DNA of 61,266 nt from Candidatus Caldatribacterium sp. (GTDB lineage Bacteria; Atribacterota; Atribacteria; Atribacterales; Caldatribacteriaceae): NCBI GenBank assembly GCA_025060675.1, contig JANXBI010000069.1, forward strand, positions 1 through 61,266, given 5' to 3'. The position numbers and the translations under genes were made by a program. Numbering within the stretch: the first letter of the stretch is position 1; each line of letters opens with the position of its first letter. Shown one piece after another: positions 7,443 through 15,043 of the stretch. The notes beneath the pieces are model-generated. The model saw only the letters and a program-made list of their open reading frames with translations. It ran no database searches and was not told where the DNA came from.

Positions 7443-9055
7443 CACAAAACCTCAAAAAACCGCACTTCCTCGAAGACGTTCCCGTAAGCGTCCTTGAACG
7501 TTACGGTAACCTTGTGTACGCCTCTCTCCAGGTCAGAGGGAAGTGGGAGGACAAAAGTGTGCGTAGAGCCTTTTGGCCACAGCCAATCAGGTGCACCTGC
7601 GATTTGCCGTACCATGCGCAGAGCAAGAGGGTCAGGAATTGACCGGTACGGCATGCGTACAGGCTGTCTGTCGTCTATGGCACAAAGCACCTCGGAACGG
7701 CTATCAGCGTTGAACACGTTGGCAACGACGAAAACTCCACCAAGTTCCTCCTTGGTGAACACACCCTCTACAAGACCAAGGAAGGCCTCTGTCCAGGTAG
7801 GAATCCGAGGAGAATAGAAGGAGATGTTCATCTGCCTCCCAAGACCCACGGGGAAGAAGGCATCTTTCCACGTGTTCCCCTGGAATTCAAACACAAAGTA
7901 CCCTTTAGGTGCTCCATCCCTCTGGTACGAGTAGGGAATACCCCGATCGTCCTTGGGCCCACTCCACCAGGAACCACAAGCAGCACCGACGATAACCTGG
8001 GGGAAGGGAAGGTTTGGACTCCAGTCACCGAAAGTATCTCCGGGGAAGAACTTCTCGATGGTGTGGCTGTGACCACCAAGGAAGAGCACGTTTCTCCCCT
8101 CAAGAAGGGCAAAGAGTTTGTCACGATTCTTTACCTGGTGTTTTTCGGCATTTCGGTCAACGTAAGAGATGAGAGGAATGTGTTGGGCAATCACCACAAG
8201 GTGGTCCTTCGGCACAAAAGAAAGGTCGTTCTGGAGCCACTGGAGTTGCTCCTCGGAAATTTCCCCGTGGTACTCTTTTCCATTCCACATGACTGAATCA
8301 AGAACCACAAAATGGACCTTTCCTACGTTAAAGGAGTAGTAATCCGGGCCGACGTACCGGGAGAAAGTCTCATGTTTCCAGGCATTCTCGGGGGCATCGA
8401 AGTTCATGTCATGGTTACCGAAAACGTAGTACACAGGGCACCCCATACCAGCCATAACACTCAGGTACCGATCGTAGAGGTTGAGGGGGTCGTTGAGGTT
8501 ATCCCCCATGGCAATGGCCAAAGCTACGTCCTTGTGGTTCTTCGCAATGTCGGCAATAACGGCATCACGAAGGTATACAATTTCCCGATGGTCGGAGACT
8601 TGGGTGTCACCAAGAACGACAACCTTAAAGTTTTCGCTCTCGTCGATCTTGAAGAGGGGGAAGTTCACTGCCTCAGGAAGGGGTCCAGTAGGACTGATTC
8701 CAGGGTACTCCTTGATGGCTTCGGGGGAACCGTTTGGACGGTGGATGTAGTAGAAAAGCGGGGTATTGTACTTGCTCATGGGGAAAGCGTACCCAGAGGG
8801 CTTGGTGACGAAAACAATCATGTTTTCATATGCCGGAAGTTCATACTTCCCTTCGCTATTTGTCTGTACGACTTCCCGACCGTTGGAAACGCACACCCCG
8901 GGAATGCCCTTCTCGCCTGGATCAAAGACGCCATTCCGGTTCGCATCTTCAAAGACGATACCCCGCACAAGCGCTCCTCCCTGGGCAAGGGCAATTCCAA
9001 GGAGGAGTACGATACAGAGCACCACAACGCTTCCCAAAACCCAAGAACGCTTCAT
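7442..9055 (-). CDS. Secreted metallophosphoesterase with SdrD_B-like N-terminal domain
   Basis: The protein has a signal peptide (MKRSW start at 9055 after AAGGGGG), then a beta-sandwich segment with an SdrD_B/Cna-B style sequence (GIVFEDANRNGVFDPGEKG). A calcineurin-like phosphoesterase core follows: VVLGDTQV (metal-site D), AMGDNLND (GDN), FGNHDM (GNHD), then AQHIPL and GGHSHT histidines. All five metal-binding blocks are present, so a two-metal phosphatase or nucleotidase/phosphodiesterase acting outside the membrane is likely. The C-terminal about 150 residues look like a further beta domain. It is a single-gene unit transcribed leftward, ended by the strong palindrome. The substrate cannot be told from sequence. 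Confidence 0.85.
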   Translation of the reverse strand: MKRSWVLGSVVVLCIVLLLGIALAQGGALVRGIVFEDANRNGVFDPGEKGIPGVCVSNGREVVQTNSEGKYELPAYENMIVFVTKPSGYAFPMSKYNTPLFYYIHRPNGSPEAIKEYPGISPTGPLPEAVNFPLFKIDESENFKVVVLGDTQVSDHREIVYLRDAVIADIAKNHKDVALAIAMGDNLNDPLNLYDRYLSVMAGMGCPVYYVFGNHDMNFDAPENAWKHETFSRYVGPDYYSFNVGKVHFVVLDSVMWNGKEYHGEISEEQLQWLQNDLSFVPKDHLVVIAQHIPLISYVDRNAEKHQVKNRDKLFALLEGRNVLFLGGHSHTIEKFFPGDTFGDWSPNLPFPQVIVGAACGSWWSGPKDDRGIPYSYQRDGAPKGYFVFEFQGNTWKDAFFPVGLGRQMNISFYSPRIPTWTEAFLGLVEGVFTKEELGGVFVVANVFNADSRSEVLCAIDDRQPVRMPYRSIPDPLALRMVRQIAGAPDWLWPKGSTHTFVLPLPSDLERGVHKVTVTFKDAYGNVFEEVRFFEVL

Positions 9056-9182
9056 GCGGAAACCCCCTTTCTGCAGTTTCAAGGAGAGAGTACCAGGATG
9101 ATGCAAAAGCAATATGAAAAGAGAGTGAAAACCGCAAAAGTTTCGTTAAAAGCGCTATAATTTCCCCAAAGGAGGGATGGCT

Positions 9183-10313
9183 ATGGAGCGAAGGAGGCTT
9201 GGCGTTACGGATCTTTCGCTTTCCATTCTTGGGCTTGGGGGATTCCACCTTGTGGAACTCTCCCAAGAAGATGCGGTACGCCTTGCGCACCTTTACCTTG
9301 ATTGTGGTGGGAATTACCTGGAAACCGCGGAAGGTTACGGATACGGGGATTCGGAGGAAAAGATTGGAGAAGTCCTCAAAACCCGCCGTCAGGAGTGCTT
9401 TGTGGCTACAAAGTCCCAGAAGCGAACGAAAGAGGATATCCTTCGCTCCATAGAGGGGAGCCTTAGAAGGCTCCATACCGACTACGTAGATCTCTTCTTT
9501 ATCCACGAGCTCAACCGTTTCGAAACCCTTGAGGCCATCGCTGCCCCCTCTGGAGCCTTGGAGGGAGTTGAGGAGGCAAAAAGGGCTGGAAAGATTCGCT
9601 ACGTCGCCTTCTCAAACCACGCCACCCCAGAGGTTGCCGTAAAAGCTCTTGAGGTCTATCCCTTCGATGCCCTCATGATCCCCCTCAACTACTTCGATCG
9701 ATGGAACTTCCCCGGTTGGGAAGAGGATCTTCTCCCCCTTGCCCAGAGAAAGGGCGTTGGGGTGCTTGCCATGAAAGTCCTCGCTGATGGATTCCTCTGG
9801 CGAAACGTAGAAAAGGCCTTTCAGTATACCCTATCCCTACCAGTGTCCTCTCTCGTACTTGGGATCAACAAAGAAACGTACCTACGTAAGGACGTAGAAC
9901 TGCTCACGAGCCTCAAGCCTATGAGCGAAACCGAAAAGGAAGAGTGGTTCTTGAAAGCCCCAGAGCTTGGAAACTACGTGTGCCGGCAGTGTGGACAATG
10001 CCTCCCTTGTCCTGAGGGTATCGATATTCCGGGCATTTTCCTCCTCGAAGGTCAGTACGATCGGCAGATGCGGGATGGCATTGTTCGAAACCCTGAAGAA
10101 GATGCGCTTCGGGACAGGCTCCGTTTCTGGTTTGGCAATCAAGACTATGCCCAGAAAGCGTACCAAAATCTCCCGGTAAAGGCCACCGCCTGCATCCGAT
10201 GTGGGGAGTGCGAACCAAAGTGTCCTTATGGCCTTCCCATCGTGAAAAAACTCTCCATTGCCCATGGAAAACTTACCGACACAAGACCCCCAGGGTACAC
10301 GAGAATCTTCTGA
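9183..10313 (+). CDS. Aldo/keto reductase with two C-terminal 4Fe-4S motifs
   Basis: The protein has a TIM-barrel aldo/keto reductase domain (residues about 1-260) with the Asp/Tyr/Lys/His catalytic set (AEGYGYGDSE, VATKSQ, FIHEL). A ferredoxin-like tail carries CRQCGQCLPC (C266, C269, C272, C276) and CIRCGECEPKC (C337, C340, C343, C347), enough for two 4Fe-4S clusters. This is the Fe-S AKR subfamily common in anaerobes; the physiological carbonyl substrate is unknown. The second ATG (9183) is chosen because GGAGGG directly touches the first ATG at 9177 but is well spaced for the second. A TATAAT at 9156-9161 could be its -10 box, without a clear -35. Confidence 0.9.
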   Translation: MERRRLGVTDLSLSILGLGGFHLVELSQEDAVRLAHLYLDCGGNYLETAEGYGYGDSEEKIGEVLKTRRQECFVATKSQKRTKEDILRSIEGSLRRLHTDYVDLFFIHELNRFETLEAIAAPSGALEGVEEAKRAGKIRYVAFSNHATPEVAVKALEVYPFDALMIPLNYFDRWNFPGWEEDLLPLAQRKGVGVLAMKVLADGFLWRNVEKAFQYTLSLPVSSLVLGINKETYLRKDVELLTSLKPMSETEKEEWFLKAPELGNYVCRQCGQCLPCPEGIDIPGIFLLEGQYDRQMRDGIVRNPEEDALRDRLRFWFGNQDYAQKAYQNLPVKATACIRCGECEPKCPYGLPIVKKLSIAHGKLTDTRPPGYTRIF

Positions 10314-10329
10314 GGGGAGGGAGCGACCT

Positions 10330-11244
10330 GTGCGAGTCGCAGCACTCGACATTGAGACCTTCGCAAGCATTGAGGATTTGGAGTACGCCGACTACCGGTA
10401 CTTGAAGACAAGGGGGAGGGAAGAGATTTCCGATGAGGATTTAGAGAAACGTCTTGCCTTGAACCCCTACACCCTTTCGGTCATTTCTGCGGCCATAGCC
10501 CACATCGAAGAGAACACACTGCAAGGCATTACGGTCTACTACGTAACCACAAGGGGAGAAGACTGGGTGGAGGAGAAGCCGTGCGTGACAAGCTACATAC
10601 CCATCCTTTGCCCAAGGCTTCCTCAGGACCTTCCTGAGGGAGAACAACTGCTCCTTGAGCAACTCTGGCAAGAACTCGAAAGGGTTGAGCTCCTTGTCAC
10701 GTACAATGGCCGGTCCTTTGACCTTCCCGTCCTTCGGTTGCGCAGCATGATCCATGGACTGCCAATCCCTGAGACCATTGCCCGCCTTCATTTCCTCCGC
10801 TCTACGAACACCCACCTTGACCTTGCAGAGTTCCTCTCCTGCCAGAACCCCGAGCATAGGTATACCCTTGAGTTCGTCTGCCGCAAATTTGGCATCACTT
10901 CCAGAAAGAGCACTATGGATGGCGCAAGGGTTCACGATGCCTTTCTCGGTGGGCGATACTTTGACATCGCCCGCTACAACGCCCAAGACGCCCTTGCAAC
11001 TGCTCAGCTTTACTTGCGCGTTGCGCAGTACACCCCGCGTACTCTAGAACCTCGCGACCCCCTGCCCACGGATCGCCAACTCCAGTACTTGAGCGATCTT
11101 TTCGACTCCCACAACCCCGAAGCCTCAACAATCTCTATCATCAGCTGGTTCGCGATGCACGGAATTCTTACGAAGAACAACGTAAGCAAACTCATTGAGG
11201 AACTTGAGGAGCTGAAAAGGCGAGGACCGTCAGATGTGCTGTAG
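10330..11244 (+). CDS. Predicted 3'-5' exonuclease (PolB-exo-like, RNase H fold)
   Basis: This DEDD-type exonuclease domain has exo I ALDIETF, exo II TYNGRSFDLPVLR, then HLDLAEFLS and YNAQDALAT near residue 230 for the last acidic position. The order and wording match the DNA_pol_B_exo2/YprB-type family of predicted nucleases. The GTG at 10330 is the likely start because GGGGAGGG lies 8 bases upstream and conservation begins there; the longer frame back to 10258 overlaps the reductase gene. It follows the reductase by 16 bases, probably co-transcribed, and its 3' end overlaps the convergent hydrolase gene by 15 bases. The nucleic acid substrate is unknown. Confidence 0.75.
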   Translation: MRVAALDIETFASIEDLEYADYRYLKTRGREEISDEDLEKRLALNPYTLSVISAAIAHIEENTLQGITVYYVTTRGEDWVEEKPCVTSYIPILCPRLPQDLPEGEQLLLEQLWQELERVELLVTYNGRSFDLPVLRLRSMIHGLPIPETIARLHFLRSTNTHLDLAEFLSCQNPEHRYTLEFVCRKFGITSRKSTMDGARVHDAFLGGRYFDIARYNAQDALATAQLYLRVAQYTPRTLEPRDPLPTDRQLQYLSDLFDSHNPEASTISIISWFAMHGILTKNNVSKLIEELEELKRRGPSDVL

Positions 11245-12162
11245 GATGAAGGAGAGGATTGCCGTATAGCACGCTTCAGGATGCGTTTCCATTGGGCAGT
11301 GGGCGGCGTCAGGAACACGGAGGAACTCCGCATCAGGGAAAAGAGCGAGGAAACGCTCAACATCTCTTCTTACCCAGGAGTCCTTTTCCCCTAAGAGCAC
11401 GAGGAAAGGAGGATGTGGTTTTCCCCGGAACGTCGCAAGTTTCAGTGGGGTTGAGCGGACCAAAAGCTGCAGGAGCGCTCGAGAAGTTCCCTTACGCTTG
11501 AGAGGAGTAAGGTACCCGAGGAACTCTTCCTCCGTCGGTTCTCTGCCGTAGGCCGCCGCCAAGAAGTGGCGCACCCGTGATGGGGACAGAAAGGCGCGAC
11601 GGATGGCTGTGGCAAAAAAGCCCTGCAACGGTGGAAAGGACAAAAAGGGTTCAAGGCAACGCAAGCCCCTCCTCCCAAAGGCCGGGGCAATGAGCACCAC
11701 AGCGCGTAGGCGCTCTGGCCTCTCCATGGCCATGCGAAAGACAATGCCCCCGCCCATAGAGTGTCCCACAAGAACCCAAGGTACACCTTGAAGCGACGGA
11801 GGAATGCGTTCCTGCATTTCAAGGGTATCAAGGAGCTTCCAAAGGAGCTCTGCCTGGGTTTCCATCGTGCCAATTCCCTTTCTCGCGCTATACCCAAAAC
11901 CAGGCAAGTCGACCATAACTAGGAGCAATCCCTCAGGAAGGAAGTACTCTGGCGCATAACGCCAGGAAAAGGTGGACCCTCCAAGACCATGGACAAAGAG
12001 CACTTTCCCTTGAGGTATCGAGGAGGGAGGAAAAAGGCGGACATGGAACGTACGGCCTTCGACATCGAAGAAGGCACTCTCGGGAAAGGGGAGAGCAACC
12101 TCTTGAGCTTCGCTCCATCCAAAAAAGAGGAGCATAGCAACAACACAAATCCAAAGCTTCAT
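11230..12162 (-). CDS. Secreted alpha/beta hydrolase
   Basis: A 310-residue alpha/beta-hydrolase begins with a signal peptide (MKLWICVVAM..., likely cut after SEAQ). The oxyanion segment is FVHGLGGS, the nucleophile elbow is GHSMGG with S135, the acid is D261 (LLGEKDSW) and the histidine is H288 (DAAHCPM), so the triad is complete. DLPGFGYS is the usual strand before the elbow. Likely an esterase, lipase or related hydrolase outside the cytoplasm. The start is set by the signal peptide; the ribosome site is weak. An in-frame extension to 12312 has no signal features and is not used. Confidence 0.8.
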   Translation of the reverse strand: MKLWICVVAMLLFFGWSEAQEVALPFPESAFFDVEGRTFHVRLFPPSSIPQGKVLFVHGLGGSTFSWRYAPEYFLPEGLLLVMVDLPGFGYSARKGIGTMETQAELLWKLLDTLEMQERIPPSLQGVPWVLVGHSMGGGIVFRMAMERPERLRAVVLIAPAFGRRGLRCLEPFLSFPPLQGFFATAIRRAFLSPSRVRHFLAAAYGREPTEEEFLGYLTPLKRKGTSRALLQLLVRSTPLKLATFRGKPHPPFLVLLGEKDSWVRRDVERFLALFPDAEFLRVPDAAHCPMETHPEACYTAILSFILQHI

Positions 12163-12305
12163 ACTAGAGAAAACCCCAAAACCCTGGACAATATTCTTCG
12201 CCTGGAAGAACATCCTACTTTGTCCTACTTTGCCCATGTGACGATGGAGTAGATGCGGATTCTCGCCCCCTACTGGCATCACAAGCACAAAATTTCTACA
12301 CCCCC

Positions 12306-12335
12306 TTGACAAAAAGAAGGGACCTATTGTATACT
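12306..12335 (+). promoter_or_regulatory. Promoter of the structured RNA at 12342
   Basis: TTGACA (12306-12311), an 18-base spacer and TATACT (12330-12335). A start about 7 bases downstream falls exactly at the first base pair of the RNA stem. Confidence 0.75.
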
Positions 12336-12341
12336 GAAATT

Positions 12342-12461
12342 GCCATGGGTTCCGAGGAATCGGAAGGTTGCCCGTGGGTCACCCTGCGAAAGCAGGAGAA
12401 TCCCAGTGAGGCGTAATGCCTCAAAAGGTCACCGGAAGATTCGTTGGGACCCATGGTTTTT
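12342..12461 (+). ncRNA. Unassigned structured RNA of about 120 nt, upstream of wrbA
   Basis: A promoter leads directly into a region closed by a long terminal stem: CCATGGGTTCC (12343-12353) pairs with GGGACCCATGG (12446-12456), immediately followed by TTTTT. Inside are a second stem (GAATC 12357-12361 with GATTC 12438-12442), a hairpin CCTGC-GAAA-GCAGG with a GNRA tetraloop set on TGGG/CCCA, and a hairpin TGAGGC-GTAAT-GCCTCA. This gives a three-way junction. I compared it by eye with SRP, 6S, tmRNA, RNase P and the common riboswitch classes and found no match. It is either a free small RNA (promoter and terminator abut it) or a riboswitch controlling wrbA, whose start lies 62 bases after the T-run. 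Confidence 0.65.
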
Positions 12462-12523
12462 GTTCACCTCCTGGAATAACCCCTTCTTTCTTCCGGTTCT
12501 TCTCCTAAAAAAGGAGTGGTCTT

Positions 12524-13177
12524 ATGCCCACGAAAATCCTCATTCTGTACTACTCTGCCTACGGACATATGCACCGCATGTGTGAAGCAGCAAAAGAGGG
12601 AGCAGAGAGCGTTGATGGTGTCGTTGCCGTTCTCAAAAGGGTCCCAGAAACCCTCCCCTCGGAAATCCTTGAGGCTACAGGAATAGCCCAAGCCCAAAAA
12701 GCCTTTGCTCACATCCCCCAGGCAACCCTTGACGACCTTGAAGAAGCCGACGGCATCCTCCTTGGCATTCCCACCCGCTTTGGGAACATGTGTGCCCAGA
12801 TGCGAGCATTCCTCGATAGTACTGGACCGCTCTGGGCAAAGGGAGCACTGGTCGGTAAACCCGCAGGCATCATGACGAGCTCGGCCACGCAACATGGGGG
12901 ACAGGAAACCACCATCCTCACCGCGATGGTCACCCTTCTCCATCAAGGCATGATTCTTGTGGGACTCCCTTACACCTTCGCCCCCCAAACGCGCATCGAC
13001 GAAGTCTCTGGCTGTTCCCCTTATGGTGCATCGACCATCACCGGTCCTCAGGGAGAGCGGATGCCCTCAAAAGTCGAGCTTGACGGAGCCCGATACCAGG
13101 GCAAATACCTAGCCTCCGTCGCGAAGGCCCTGAAAGAGCAGCGGGAAAAGGTACTCGAGGCTCTGCGTACTGTATGA
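12524..13177 (+). CDS. wrbA: WrbA-type NAD(P)H:quinone oxidoreductase
   Basis: This 217-residue flavodoxin-fold protein carries out two-electron quinone reduction with FMN, protecting from one-electron redox cycling. The FMN phosphate loop is YYSAYGHMHRM near residue 9. Later family blocks are PTRFGNMCAQMRAFLD, SSATQHGGQETTIL and GCSPYGAST; length is close to the usual 200. The ATG at 12524 follows AAAAAAGGAG. It is followed 15 bases later by the small membrane protein gene and preceded by the unassigned RNA, which may regulate it. Confidence 0.93.
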   Translation: MPTKILILYYSAYGHMHRMCEAAKEGAESVDGVVAVLKRVPETLPSEILEATGIAQAQKAFAHIPQATLDDLEEADGILLGIPTRFGNMCAQMRAFLDSTGPLWAKGALVGKPAGIMTSSATQHGGQETTILTAMVTLLHQGMILVGLPYTFAPQTRIDEVSGCSPYGASTITGPQGERMPSKVELDGARYQGKYLASVAKALKEQREKVLEALRTV

Positions 13178-13192
13178 CACAAGGAGGTTCCC

Positions 13193-13453
13193 ATGACCAA
13201 GGTCTTTCTCCGTCTCCGTGGTGCAGTGGCTCTCGGGATGGTCATCCTCATCTACTTCATGATTACGACAGGCACGCTCCTCTGGATAGCCCATTATGGA
13301 GGGACGCTTCCTGAGGGACTCTGGAGCTTCGCAAGCAGAGCACATCCCGTGGTGGGGACCGTTTTCTTTGCTCTCAGCTTTGTGCACGTGGCCTTGAACA
13401 AGAAGCTTTTCGCAAGCGACCTTTCTGCACTCTTTGGGAGAGAAAAGAAGTGA
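13193..13453 (+). CDS. Small two-helix membrane protein (DUF4405-like)
   Basis: This 86-residue protein has two membrane segments (about residues 10-33 and 51-66) and three histidines placed at helix ends (IAHYGG, RAHPVVG, FVHVALN). The layout resembles DUF4405 or cytochrome b561-like small membrane proteins, in which histidines can ligand heme. It lies 15 bases after wrbA with an AAGGAGG ribosome site, so co-expression with the quinone reductase is likely. A role in membrane electron transfer is inference. Confidence 0.7.
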   Translation: MTKVFLRLRGAVALGMVILIYFMITTGTLLWIAHYGGTLPEGLWSFASRAHPVVGTVFFALSFVHVALNKKLFASDLSALFGREKK

Positions 13454-13717
13454 CTACCGCATCAAATCTTCTCGCATGCGCTCGTACTCCTCCCGGGTGA
13501 TTTCCCCCCGAGCATAGCGGCGCTTGAGAATCTCCAGAGGGTCTTCATAGTACAAACACCACCGCCAAGGCCGCCGCGCAAGGAGCACGCTCAGAAAAAT
13601 CGCTAGAAGGACGACCCAGAGAACGACAAACACCCCTCCCCAGAGCATCCATCCGTAGGGCATAGCAATGTACCGATATCCCCAGAGGGGGACCCAGAGA
13701 AAGCCCACACACATCAC
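13454..13717 (-). CDS. Small membrane protein with SHOCT domain
   Basis: This 87-residue protein has two hydrophobic segments in the first 50 residues and a C-terminal SHOCT motif (EILKRRYARGEITREEYERM), a short helical hairpin usually found at protein ends. Function is unknown; SHOCT domains are thought to mediate assembly. Its stop codon touches that of the convergent gene on the other strand, leaving no spacer for a terminator. Confidence 0.75.
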   Translation of the reverse strand: MMCVGFLWVPLWGYRYIAMPYGWMLWGGVFVVLWVVLLAIFLSVLLARRPWRWCLYYEDPLEILKRRYARGEITREEYERMREDLMR

Positions 13718-13792
13718 CCCGTATCATTATATACCCCAAAAGAGAAACGGGGATGAAGAAAGGTGACGCCCTAAAAGACCCTTCCAAAGAGC

Positions 13793-14983
13793 TTATGGAA
13801 CAACTCTTGCACAGGATTTCCGTTCCACAAGCTCTGTTGGAAAAATGACTCGGATTGGGACAAGGTGAGGCTCCTGGATACGGTGGAGAACCCGTTCCAT
13901 AGCGAATCGACCCATTTCCCGCTTGTATACCCGCACGGTCGTAAGAGACACAAAGGCGTTGGCTGAGAAGGGGGCGTCATCAAAGCCCACAATGCTCAGA
14001 TCATCTGGGACTCGCAAACCATGCTCCTTAGCTGCTTCCATAGCTCCAATGGCCATGTCATCATTTGCCGCAAAAACAGCCGTCACGCGCACACCCCGCT
14101 TGAGGAGTTTCTCCATTGCTGCGTAACCACTCTCTGTACTCCAGTCGCCGTACTCTATAAGCCTCTCATCGTACGCTATCCCAGCCCGGCGAAGCGCCGC
14201 TTTATATCCTTGGAAACGTTCCTGAGCCGAACGATTCCGCTCCGTAGGGTGGTTGATAAAACCTATCAATCGGTGGCCAAGCTTAACGAGGTAACTGACC
14301 GCCTGATACGCCCCGCCGAAGTTGTCAATGAAGAGCGCATCCCCCCTGAACGCGCGAGGGAGAAGGGAAGGATTCACCAGAACCACCGGGACCGGGGAAA
14401 CTTCAAGGAGTTCCGCAAAAGAGGAAGCAGCAAGCTCACACACAATAAGCCCATCGACTTTCCTCAGGAAATCCCCAAACTTTGCTTTCTCAGCAGGGGT
14501 ATCCTGGTACCCTGCAAAGAAGAGGAGATGCACATCGTTCCTTTGGAGCTCTCCATGAGCTCCTTCAAAGACCTCCGAGTAAAAGGGCATCCAAGATACC
14601 CGACCATTCTCAGCCACATGAGCCCGAATATCTGGGCGGGCCCTATCAAGAGAAGAAAGGAAGACCACAAAGCCAATGTTCCCGGTGCGTGGAGAAGAGG
14701 CCTCAAAAACACCGCGCTTCTCAGCCACAAACGTTCCCTTTCCAGGAACTCGAACAAGGACACCCCTGTGAACCAGGGCAAGGATAGCTTTTCTGATGCT
14801 ACTTCGGCTTGCTTGGCACCGCTCACTGAGCTCTCGCTCCGAAGGAATTCTCTCTCCCGGCTGGATGCCTTCGGCCGCAATGATGGACATGATGGTCTCT
14901 TGTAGCGCGACATGAAGCGGCAGCGCTCCTTTTCTCCTACCCATTCCCCTTCTCCCATCTCCATGAGTATTTTTCCCACCCAT
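13793..14983 (-). CDS. araR: AraR-like GntR/LacI hybrid transcriptional regulator
   Basis: The N-terminal GntR-type winged helix (about residues 15-85: PSERELSERCQASRSSIRKA, then GKGTFVAE) is joined to a LacI/PBP1-like sugar-binding domain (about 100-385: GNIGFVVFLS, GFINHPTERNRSAQERFQGY, FAANDDMAIGAMEAA, IVGFDDAPFS). This hybrid is the hallmark of AraR, the arabinose-responsive repressor. It is the last gene of the arabinoside operon, 60 bases after GH127. The ATG at 14944 has a nearby GAGAAGGGGA and conservation begins there; the ATG at 14983 has a weaker site. The effector is inferred from context. Confidence 0.8.
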   Translation of the reverse strand: MGGKNTHGDGRRGMGRRKGALPLHVALQETIMSIIAAEGIQPGERIPSERELSERCQASRSSIRKAILALVHRGVLVRVPGKGTFVAEKRGVFEASSPRTGNIGFVVFLSSLDRARPDIRAHVAENGRVSWMPFYSEVFEGAHGELQRNDVHLLFFAGYQDTPAEKAKFGDFLRKVDGLIVCELAASSFAELLEVSPVPVVLVNPSLLPRAFRGDALFIDNFGGAYQAVSYLVKLGHRLIGFINHPTERNRSAQERFQGYKAALRRAGIAYDERLIEYGDWSTESGYAAMEKLLKRGVRVTAVFAANDDMAIGAMEAAKEHGLRVPDDLSIVGFDDAPFSANAFVSLTTVRVYKREMGRFAMERVLHRIQEPHLVPIRVIFPTELVERKSCARVVP

Positions 14984-15043
14984 TCTATACCTGCTTCAAG
15001 AGGCTGTCCATCCCCTGGGAAAACCCCAAGTCAGGAGGATACC

